Below, in pieces: positions 13,701 through 25,700 of a stretch of 64,000 nucleotides of DNA (position 1 is its first letter; each line of letters opens with the position of its first letter). The notes beneath the pieces were generated by a model, which saw nothing but the letters and a program-made list of their open reading frames with translations, did not search any database and was not told where the DNA came from. Position numbers and translations under genes: made by a program. This DNA comes from Silurus meridionalis (lineage: Eukaryota > Chordata > Actinopteri > Siluriformes > Siluridae). The stretch covers positions 6,533,501 through 6,597,500 of the forward strand of contig NC_060898.1 in the NCBI RefSeq assembly GCF_014805685.1, in the 5' to 3' direction.

Positions 13701-16700
13701 AAATTCGTCATGATGATGTTTCAAATTGTAGAAGCAATTGTAAAATGATACAGACGGACATCACCCAAAGTAAAGCTTAATTGAGCAAGGCACTATCCTG
13801 TAATTGCCTTCCTGTCACTTTCGCTTCCCCTATAAATAAACGTCAAAGGATTCCAGCTTCAGAATGACAATATTACGAGCTGTTCTCCCTGACACTAATT
13901 ATATTGACCTGTTTGGCTATTCGCCTTGTTCTAGTGCCAAGATTAGCACTGATTCATTGCTTCATAACAAAAAAAAAAAAAAAAGCAGACTTTAGGCACT
14001 CCTTCATACAATCCACCAGAGTTGTCAATGTCTCACTTCTCTTTACTTGATGATGATGCAACCATAACCTGGAACAGTTTTCAGCATCTGCTAGCCTCAA
14101 TCGCTCGCTGTCTGCTACTTGAAAGCCATTTTGGCCATTACTCTATTTGCGCTGGATGCTTTGTGATTCAGTTTGATCCTTGTGCAATCCTATAGGTTAG
14201 ATATTCTCTCTTATTCCTAAACAGCTGCGACCTCAGATCTCGGCTCTTTCATCTTCATGTGGAACATCAAAGCTGTGGAGCTCTCTGAGGGCTACATGGC
14301 TACCAGTAACTGTGGAAAAATGAACCCCACAAACTCTCAGCTGTATTGCCAGGTGTTTAAAAGCTGTTTGCATGGTTGTAAGACCATCATGACATCGGGC
14401 TTTAATTAGAATGAATGTGGCACTGAGGAACCTGGAATTTCCTTCAATCCCTGGGCACCACAAAGGGATGGAATTCCCTGTCTTCCCATCAGCCTATGAT
14501 TAGACTCTCAGAGGACTCATAAAGACCTCAAAATCGGGTCATGAATACAAAACAGACTAAAAGAGAGAGAGAGAAGAGGAGAGCGAGAGAGCGACAAATA
14601 AAGCTCAATACATAAACATCATAAATTTGACTAGCCAAAAACTTCTTTAGGTAGAGCAGTACAGGATTCAACAATTAAAATAGGGATTATGGAGAAATAT
14701 TTTACAAATAAATTGGGTGGCGAAACACCCAAACTCTAAGACATGATACAACTGTTGTATCACAAAAAGAACATGATCATAATTTTAAGCAAAAGTCCAT
14801 TCAATAGTGATTTGTGGTTTCACTCATGGTGTGTTTGTGAAGGAGAAAAGGTCTACATGAACTAATGTGCAGCTTTGCATAGACTCAGGCTATGGTCCTA
14901 AAGATGTCTGTCAAATTTTGTTTGAGTGGTCAAACTTGTTGCTGAGATACAGCCTTATGTTCTGTTTAGTGGCATTGCTGTCCGATTTGAGTATTTAAAA
15001 TTCTTTTGAGAAAATTTGTGAATCTTACTATGATGATGTTTCAAATTTGGTGATAAAAAAATCTGTAGTAGTCCAAATCCAAGAGGGAAAGAAATCTGGT
15101 AGGGAGGTGGTAGCCCAGTGGTTAAGGACTTGAACTATGGTTAGATGGTGATAAATTCAGATCTCAGCACCAAAAAGCTGCCACTGCATAGGTGTAATTT
15201 GTTGTGGATAAGGGGTTCTCCCAAATTATGTATATATAATAAGACGGAAAAAGAAATTAATTTTGGGCAAATGGTTTAAAAGTTATGACTATAAACTTAA
15301 TTCCAAATTCAGCCTAAATTTTTACTTCATGATGGTGATAGTGGTGATCTCCAGGATTTAGGCACCCTTGACAAACAGCATACTCAATCACCAGACCATG
15401 TAAAGAAACCTTTGAGAAAACTTACTATTTAAGTTTCATGATCATTGCTAGAAAAATCTTCCAAGAATTATATGCAGGTTCTCTTGCTACTTTTAGAGTT
15501 CTTAGCTTCCCAAATAACAATCATTAATGACTAAAGAGGTATCTTATGGTCTTATTAGTTAACCATCTGTGCCTTTGAATGCAAATAATTTGGGATAGGA
15601 CCGTTACGAATTTAAATTCTTGCTCTAAGCTCTCTCTGAGAGAGAACTGAAGAACCAATCGGATTCTATATTTATCTTCACCATTGGTTTGCAGTGGGTA
15701 CCAGGAGGTATTCCAGGAATACTTTGCACAAAGCAAGAATGCATCCCGGATGGGATGCCATTCTATCCCATAACTCAAACACACCTGCTCATTTACACAC
15801 TCCGGAGCATTTAGCACAGCCAATATCACTGCCAACAGGATTTCTAGGAGGTAGGGGGTAAACAAGGGAACACATAGAGATACAGGAGGCTTTGTGTGAC
15901 TCCACACAGAGAATTACTAGAGATCAGGTTATCAAGCCATCATCATTATAATTTAAATCAGAGTATTATGAGTGTGCCTAAATGTATAATACAATTCTAC
16001 AATTATAATATGTTTAAAATAAAGGCATCTAAGGACTGTGCTAGAGAAATTAAGTGAGCAGAGATATACCAGTAGTTGGGTAAGACCTTCGGAGTGGAAC
16101 AAAGAAAATAGTGAAATTAAAATCTTGCGATGAAAGCGTTCACTCTGGCCATCAAACAGGGCACGAAACACATTTTTCCACTTACCAGCTAACAGCTGAA
16201 ATATCTATCCTTTTACACCCACATTTATCTAAAACCTTGGAGAGCGAAGGATAGTAAGAAAAAAAGAAAGAGAGAGAGAAGAAGGGTGCCTGTTTGTGTC
16301 TGCTTATTTTTCGACTTCAGAATTTTCCTTTATACAGGACAAGCACACTAAAACATCTTCACTGGTCATCCCCAAAGTCACAGTGTTGTTAAGACTCCAA
16401 ACACACACCCATGGATCAATGAATATGAGGCCAGTTGCAGGAGAGAAATGAATCAATTGCAATTGGACATAACTTTACCCTTAGCTCATACACTCCTTTA
16501 AACTACAAACTCTAACCGGAGAGTCACCTGGGACGTAATCAGTACAGCACAGATTTCCTTTTACTTTACTGCACTGATCACACACGGATCGAGTCATAGC
16601 CGAAAAGCAGGTGGAAACTATTTATTTTGACCAGCGTTGGTTGAAGATTTTTGAGAAGTTTAACATTAAGCAAATGTGAAGCAACTTGTTTCAGTGACTA

Positions 16701-19700
16701 CCATTGAAAGTGAAGAGAGAAGAGCAGAGCACATGTGATCTCTTTACAGATTTATTGTCCAAAGTGGAATGCTAGTTGCATCACCCACTGGTAAAAGTTA
16801 CTATGGCAACCAATAGTAAGAACTTCTCCTGGCAACTTCAAAGTACACTGACTGGCAACTTGCAATGATAAAACCACTGCATGTATAAAGGAAGCTTTAG
16901 GCAAATATAATGCAACTTTCTTCAATGGCTACTAATAAAAAAAAGAATATCTATCCTATCCACCAGCATGTAGATGAAGCTGGCTTTTTTTTTCCATCCA
17001 GCAAGCTCAAGATATCTGACTGCCAAGGCCACCTTGGAAGGAAGATCTGATCTGAATCTGAAACAGAGAATGGCATCTACTTCTTATTTCAGTTGCTTTA
17101 AAATGTACTGTCTAGATGCGATGATGTTTTGTGTTCATGAGGACACTGATAAGACAAGAAACTGGCAAAAAGCTCTAAAGCAAGAAGCAAAAACTATAAA
17201 CAGGAACAGACAAAAAACCAAACCAAAAAGCACAAAAGAAAAATAGAAAATAGAAACAAAATGCACGGTTGCAAGAAGTCTTTAGTGATAGTCCCTGTTT
17301 ATAGTATGTGTGTAATTAAGATCAGGTGTGTTTCAGTAGAACTAGACTTCTGGATCTTTAACTAACAAACATTAGCTGTTATTTTTGATCTCTTCTGTCA
17401 AGCAGCAACAGCAGTTTAAAACTCATATTTCTAGCAAATGATCATGAGATTAGCCCTATAGTTCAAGGCTAGGTGTAAATAATTTGTTTTATTATATTAT
17501 CTGTAGGGCTGTCAGAGGTAAAATTATACAACACACATTTATTCTCGATGTCCTTTCTTTACTCAGATATAAAAAATCTCCATTGAAAAATTATTTCTAA
17601 ATAAAAGTCTTAAATCAAATACCAAAATCCAACACGATGCACACATCCGGCAATTAAAACCGTCCATGTGGAAACAGCAAAAGTTGTTTGGTGTCCTGAT
17701 GATTTACATTATTTAAAACACTAATTACTTTATACAAGAGAATTTTGACGAGCTGCTTTGTCATCTAAAATGTAAACAGGTTTGTCTGTTTGAGTAACTG
17801 TAATGTAAGTAATGGGAACCTGTGGTTTTTCTATGTTCTTTTTTCCATGTGTTTAACTCGACATGAACAAGGTCTTTAAAAACATATATACTATCTTTGA
17901 AACATGTCTATGTTCTTTATACCCTATGTTTAGGGTGGTTTCAGTAATAATAAAAAACATAAATATGCATAAATCATCCATATTTGTATATGACCATGTT
18001 GATTAGAGTATTAAAAACTTGACAAGTTAAATTTACAGATAAAAAATGTGATTAAGTTGTGATTAATCACATGTTAACTCATGACAGTCATGTGATTAAT
18101 CGTGATTAATTATTTTAATCGATTGACAGACCTAATTATCTGTCATTAAGAACATATCACACTTTCTGTTGTAGAATTTTATTGGGATTATCACATACTG
18201 TAATTTGATCTTAATGGGACCTAATGACAAAATAGGTCTTTGGTGCCTTACATAAACATTCTGTTTCTTTTTGTTATTTTTAGGTGGAATGGCTGAAGAA
18301 TGATGAACCAGTCAGCACACACTCTGAAGCTCATTTCGATACACGAGCAAATCACAACCTGATTATCCACGAAGCACGACTCTCAGATTCAGGAAATTAC
18401 ACTTGTGTAGCCAACAATGTCGTGGCTAGAAGACGTAGTGCCTCAGCTACTGTTGTTGTTTATGGTAAGTTTTTTTTATTATTATTTCTATTCAATTTCC
18501 ATGAAAAAAATAAATAATTATGAATGGCCATGTCTTCCAATGAGTTAATAAAGTAGAACAGAAAATCGACAATGTAATTGACAGACTGCATATATTCAAA
18601 AAGCCTGTTTCCCGTCAATGGTCTATTTGCCAATACTTGTTCTAAGTCATAATCTGTAGCGTGCTTCACGGTAGATCTTTCTCATTTTTCAAACAGCTAA
18701 TGGTCTAGTCTGAAAGGCATGATGGAGAAACAGGGCTATGTATCTCTTCAGAACTTCAGTCAGATTAGTTTTTATCGGTTTTTGAAACAGCACATCTAAT
18801 GAGTAAATAATCCTTTCAGACGCTGCATTGCCATGCTTTACTGACTTCAAGCGGCATTAGGTTAAGTCTTCCAGTATATATTTTGATGCTGATTTTTAGA
18901 TAATGCAAGCCTGATTGAGGACAGTAATGGTTTCAGAATCAGAATCAGGTTTATTGGCCAAGTGTGTTGACACACACAAGGAATTTGGTTCCATTTGTTG
19001 GTGACTCAAAAGTACAGACATAAATAACACCATACATTTAGCTTAGACTATACAAGACAAAACAGACTATATGAGACAAAACAGACAATGCATAACAATA
19101 TAGATAATACAAGTATTAAATAGAATATATAGAACATATGACAGATCAGTAATGTATATAAAGTGTGAGAGTGCATGGTATTACAAATAGGAGTATTGTG
19201 TGTCACGTAAGATAGAGTCAAGTCAAGTCAAGTTTATGTCTATAGCACTTTTCACAACAGACATTGTCTCAAAGCAGCTTTACAGAATTTAACAGTTAAG
19301 GTAAACGATGTGTATTTATACCTGATGAGCAGCCGTGGTGACTGTGGCAGGGGAAAAACTCCCTTAAATGTTATGAAAAAGAAACCTAGAGAGGAACCAG
19401 ACTCAAAAGGGGAACCCATCCTCATTTGGGTGATCAAGAGTGTGATTATAGTCTTTAAACAATACAGAACACTGGAGAGTGAGAACTAACATGAGCTCTG
19501 GAATGTGTGATTATGAGTAATGTCTTTTCTACAGTCTTCTACAGTCATATATAAAAAAGTTACTTTTGAACTGTTGTACAATATACAGCAGCAGTTGTGA
19601 GTGTAACATATGGGGATGAAGTGATGACTTACTGATGACTTACCTGAAGTCGCCATGGCTTGCTCATCAGGGATAAATGCACACCATTCCCCTTAACTGT

Positions 19701-22700
19701 TGATTTCTGTAAAGCTGCTTTGAGACAATGTCTGTTGTGAAAAGCGCTATAGAAATAAACTTGACTTGACTCGACTGTTCTGATAATGCGGTACTTATAG
19801 ATATGAAGCAGGGCATATATGAGGGTGTTAATAAGGGTGATTGAAAGAAACTGTTTCTGCACCTGGCAGTTTTGGTGAACAAAGTTCTGTAGTTCCTGCC
19901 TGTTTCCTGGTTCTTGTATGGTGCTGGAGAGTCCTGGAGAGTGGGCAGGGGAACACCAATGATTTTTTTTCTGCTGTTTTAACTGTTTGCTGCAGTCTGT
20001 TTTCCTTCTGTTTTGCTGCTGCTGAAAACCAGATGTGATGGATGTGCACAGGATAGATTCAATGACTGCAGTGTAGAACTGTATCAACAGCTACTGTGGC
20101 AGACCATACTTCCTTAATTGGGCTAGAAAGTACATCCTCTGCTGGGCCTTTTTGGGCCTTTTTCCCATTTCAGGTCTTGGGAAATAGTAGTTCCCAGAAA
20201 TTTCTCCAAATATAACACAGAGGAAGGGGAAGGGGAAGGGGGAGTAGTGTTGATGGGTGTTTCCACTATCCTCTCCACAGTTTTGTATCTCTAGGTTGTT
20301 CTGACTGTACCATAGCACTAGCTGGTTTACCTACTGCTGATATGCAGACTCGTCTCCATCTTGGATGAATCCGTAGTATCATCTGCAAATTTCAGGTGTT
20401 TAACAGTTCGGTCACTGGATGTGCAGTTGTTAGTATAGAGGGAGAATCGCAGTGGGAATAGGATACATCCCTGAGGAGCACCAGTGCTGACTGTCCGAAT
20501 ACAGGAGATAACCCTGTCCAGTCTTACCTGTTGTTTCCTGCCTGTCAAGAAGCTGGTGATCCACTGACAGATGGCAGGGGGCATAGTGAGGTTTAGGAGT
20601 TTGGAGTGAAGTATTTCTCGAATTACTGTATTTAAAGAAAAATTCAAAGTCAAGTCAAGAAGCTTTTATTGTCATTTTTACCATATATAGCTGACGCAGT
20701 ACATATTGAAAATAGACAATGTTTCTCCAGAACCCTGGTGCTACATAAAACAACATCGAGCTACATCACACAAAATAGAGCTACATACAGAATACAGAGC
20801 TAGGACTGATGTAAGTTGTCCTAGCCACATAAAGTGCATCGTGTACAGCTTCTTGCAAACAGTGCAAGACAAAAAGACAACATAAGACACAAAATAATAA
20901 TAGCGCCACTAGTAAACCTACTGTATAACGTGTTATACCGTACAATAAACAAAAGAGAACCTTTTTTGCTGTTGTTGTTTTGCACAACTTTTTTGTGTTT
21001 ACATTTTGTGTTAATGGCAACAGCAAAGATCAAGTAGGTGTGCAAAACAGCATATTCAATTCAATTCATTTTTATTTGTATAGCGCATTTAGTGATGAAC
21101 ATTGTCTCAATATAAACATATAATAAATTAATATAAAATGGGTGGTGCTGAAGACATGGATGTTTGTGAATTGAAATTAGTATTGAGTGTATGTTTGAGT
21201 TCAGATTTGTAGCAGCTCAATAACACACAGTGCTGTGTGTTGAGAAGCCTGATGGATTGAGGGGAAAAATGGTTGCACAGTTTGAATGTGAGGGCCCTAA
21301 TGCTTCGAAACCTGATTCCTGATGGTAGAGGGGTGAAGAGTGTGTGTGAGGGGTGTTTGGGGTCATCCACAATGCAATTAGATTAGCGGATCCAGCGTGT
21401 GGTGTCAATGTCCGTGATAAAGGGGAGAGAGACTCCGAAGATCTTCTCGGCTGTCCTCAATAGAGACAGCCGAGTCTTGCGATCCGAGACGGTGCAGTTC
21501 TCAAAGCAGGCAGTGATGCAGCTGCTCAGGATGCTCTCAATGGTCCCTCTGTGGTCCGTCATGGGGCTTCAGCCCTCTTAGGAGGTAGAGAGGTTGCTGA
21601 GCTTTCTTGGTGATGGAGCTGGTGTTGAGTGACAAGGTGAAGTTCTCCACCGGATAAACAACCAATGAATTTGATGCTCTTGACAATCTTCACAGAAGAT
21701 CAAATCAAATCAAATTTTATTTTGTCAAATTTTATTTGTCAAGATCCATCAATAGTCAGTGGAGAATGTCTGCTCTGTGCTCTCCGAAAGTCAACAACCA
21801 TCTTTTTAGTTTTGTCAACGTCCAGAGACTGGGTGTTGTCTCTACACCAGGCTGTTAGATGTTGCGCCTCCTCTCTGTATACTGACTCATCTTCTTGCTG
21901 ATGAGAACCACCACGGTCATGTCATCTGAAAACTTAATTATGTAGTTTGAGCTGTGCATTGCTACACAGTCGTGAGTCAGCAGAGTAAACAGTAGTGGGC
22001 TGAGCACACAGCCCTGAGGGGCCCCAGTGCTCAGTGTGGTTGTGCTGGAGATGCTGTTCCTGATCTGGACTGACTAAGGTCTTCCACTCAGAAAATCCAG
22101 GAATCAATTGCAGAGGGAGGTTTTCAGGTACAGTTGGTTCAGCTTCTCAATCAGGTGCTAAGGGATGATTGTGCTGAATGCTGAACTGAAGTCTATGAAC
22201 AGCATTTGTACGTGTGTCCTAATTGTTCAGGTGGGTGAGGGCCAGATGGAGGGTCGTGTCTATGGTATAGTCTGTGGAACGGTTTGGACGATACGCAATC
22301 TGCATGGGGTCCAGTAAGGGTGGTAGCTTTGTCTTGATGTGCCTCATGACAAGCTTCTCTAAGCATTTTATTATGATGGGAATGCAGCAGGAGGATAGTC
22401 ATTTAGGCAGGAGACTGTAGACTTCTTCAGCACAGGGACAATGGTCGTTGTCCTCGAAGCACATAGGAACAACAGCGCTGCTAAGGGAGATGTTGAAGAT
22501 GTCAGTGAGACGATCTGCTAGCTATTCTGCACATTCCCTGAGCACTCTGCCAGGAATGTTTTCTGGTGCAGCAGATCTCCATGGGTTAACTCTGCATAGA
22601 GTTTTCCTCACTTCATTCGTGGTTAGACAAAGTACCTGGTGGTCGGAAGGAGCCGCCTTTCCGCCACGTTGTTCTGCACCTTAAACTGGGCATAGAAGTC

Positions 22701-25700
22701 GTTCAGTGCATCTGAGAGGAAAGCATCATGGTCACAGGCAGGTGATGATGTATTGTCGTTTGTGATTGCCTGGATTCCCTGCCACATGCACCAGGTGTCT
22801 CTGCTGTCCCTGGTGTGGCTGTAGATTATTTTGCTGTGTGCATGCTTTGCCTCTCTGATGGCTTTGAACAGTTTGGCCCTTAAGGCAGTCTTGTCCCCCG
22901 CTTTTTAGACTCTAGTAGCGCACACATGTTAAAGGTCATCTACAGCTTCTGGTTGGAGCTTGTGGTGAAGGTCTTTGAGATGGTCATGTCATCGATGCTC
23001 TTGCTGATGTAGCCGATCAGTGACGTTGTACTCCTCCAAGTTGGTGAAGTCACCATTGGTTGCAGCCTCCATAAACATGTACCAAGCAGTGCATTCAAAG
23101 CAGTCCTGAAGAGCAGAAATGGCTCCTGCTGGCCAGGTTCTTACCTGCTTTCGAACTTGTCTATATGCTGGGATCAGCATTGCAGAAATGTGGTCTGAAT
23201 AGCCAAGGGTGGTGGCGGAACTTCGCTCAGTATGCACCCGGGATGTTTGTGTAAAAAACATCCAGCATGTTTTCCCCTCTGGTTGCAAAGTCCACATTTT
23301 GATTACTTTTAAAAAGCACACACCTAAGATTTGCATGATTCAAATCTCTGATGACAATAAACAATCTGTCGAGGTGTATGTTCTGCAGTTTGCTAATGGT
23401 TTCATAGAGTACACAAAACGCCTCCTTAGTATTAGTGCTAGGTGGAATGTACATTCCGAGTACATTACCGGTGGTGAATTCCCCGTGGTGAAGGTCTACA
23501 TCCCACAACCATAAGCTCCACAGGCAGTGAGCAGTTTTTGGAAACAAGGACAGAGTTCTTACACATAAAGCACATAAAACATTTACACGTTAAACATAGA
23601 CACAGCAGTCTCTGAACTCACGTTGAGCAGCTTGCTGGAGTCTGATGTAGTCCAATTCATTGTCCAGGAAGCAGACATTTGCTAGCAGGATGGATGATAA
23701 AGCAAGGCTGGCTACGGTTAGCCTTCAGCTTAGCACTAGCCCCCACTTGCTCTCCGTGCTTCCTCTTCCTCGTGCATTGCTTTTGATGCTCCCTTCTTCG
23801 TCCGTCTGCTGCAGGTGATGCCAAGGTCTGTAGGCCTGGTCCTTTAAGCACTTTGAGGTCATGTAGCTTCTTTTTTAGTTCATCATTGATGATGTTGTTG
23901 GGGTCATTTCTGTATTTCTTGAGTGTTAAGCAATGGTACACATGGACAACGATTGCTACAGTCTACAAAATGAAACATTTGAATCCTGAGCAGCCACTGC
24001 AAGCTACTGCCATGCCGCAACAAAGGAGATCAAAGCAGTCCTCTGTCCCTGAGCAGTCAAAGTGTTGCAGAATGTAGTAATGCCCCATGTTGACTGCATC
24101 ATCCACTAATCTGTTTGCTCGGTAGGCAAACTTCAGCTTTTCAGAGTAGCTTCTTTTGGCTATTCTGATCTCCTTTGTCAGTAGGTTCCTAGCCTGCTTA
24201 TACAGGCTTTGTCCTCCCCTCTGTAGGCATCCTCCTTGGTATGTCAAAGTTGTTTAAGTTTGGTTGTGAACCATGCCTTGTTGTTACTGAATGTGCAGAA
24301 GGTTTTGGTTGGCACACACGTCTTCAAAAAAACTGATTTAGGATTTCACGGTGTCAGTCAGTTCACCCAGACTGTCAGTTCCAGCTTCAAAGGTGCTCCA
24401 ATCAATGCATACAATTTACTTTTCATACATGAGCTGTATAGCAATAGCTCAGACTTTAATGGTCAGGCATTACAGCCATATAAGGGGTTTAATCTGATAA
24501 TACATGGCAGTACTGATTAATAAATATATAAATTCTGCATACTATTCTTCATTTATTGATGTGTCCTTTAGCAAGATTAAGGAGGGCTGTAAATGACCAA
24601 TAAAATAAAGGTTTCTTCTTTAAATTGTTAAAAGATTAAGAATTACACGGTTCTTAGTTTTGCACTACGTACAGGAGCTGGATATTTGAAAGTATACACC
24701 AGGGGTCACCAACGTGGTGCCCGCAGGCACCATTGTAGCCCGCAAGGACCACATGAGTAGCCCGCGGGCCTTTTCTAAAAATAGCTGTTTCATACTTTGT
24801 TAAATCATTGTTGATAATTATTATGAGAAATCATTAACATGATCAGTGTCTTCACATAGATGAATATCATTAATTATTAATAATAACATATAATTAAAGG
24901 TAAATTGAGCAAATTTGTTATTTCAGATCAAAGTGAAAACTGTGTGTATCAAACTGGTAGCCCTTCACATTAATCGGTACCCAAGAAGTAGCTCTCAGTT
25001 TTAAAAAGGTTGGTAACCCCTGGTATACACCATGCCCGTATGGGGAGAAAAAGTAAGATAAAATAAAATTAAATAATGATGAAAATGATTTGTTGCTAAG
25101 TCCATAAAAGGCTTTAATAGTTTATATAAAATATTTAACACCAAACTGATACATGTAAAGTTTTGCATATCTGTTGATTTCATTAGTTTTAATAAACTGT
25201 TTTTATAACATCAGCCCTCTTTTTTATTTTTACTTTTATTGGCCACTTCACTGGGTGAACCAACTATTTTATTTTATTTTATTTTATATTTCATTTTATT
25301 TTATTTTATTTTATTTTATTTCATTTTAACAGATATGAGGCGATGTTTTAATAAGGCAATGTTCCACTAATTTATTTGCAGGGATGAATCTTAGAGGGAT
25401 AAATGAATTTATTCTTAAACACTTTTGTTTATTTGTGTAAAACTGCTTATTTTTAAAAGTTCTATACAAATAAAACTGAATCATACTAACTGAATGTATG
25501 GCTATTGTACAATCACTGGACTGATTGTGCAAGTCCTAGTGGTCAAAAGGGGGAACAGCAATGGACACTAATAGAGCTCCATGTGAGGCAAAAATTTTCT
25601 GTCTTACGTTTACAGAATAATCATTCTGCGAACAGGAAAAGCAGCAGACAGGACAGTTAATGAGTGCATTGTCAGATTGAGCTTTTTACATTAAGTGTGC

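Larger units (their letters stand above)
18940..24405 (-). pseudogene. LINE A, L2/CR1-type, split by LINE B and a foldback element
   Basis: Minus strand. The 5' remnant at 24405-24020 reads [38 protein letters not shown] and [29 protein letters not shown]. The RT resumes at 20653-20327 with [40 protein letters not shown] and LKFADD. The C-terminal part ([30 protein letters not shown]) follows, and the 3' UTR ends at 18940 (cagaatcaggtttattggcc). The reading context around HFDCSGT and LNTVIREIL is normally contiguous in this RT, which locates the LINE B insertion. Many stops. Confidence 0.8.

Noticed and set aside
16974..17246. 90-codon open frame as a possible small gene
   Set aside because: No domain, lysine/asparagine-rich AT-driven composition, no splice or promoter context; lies in a unc5d intron.
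19629..20087. 152-codon minus-strand frame as a gene
   Set aside because: It overlaps LINE A's C-terminal region in an inconsistent frame and runs through the foldback element.
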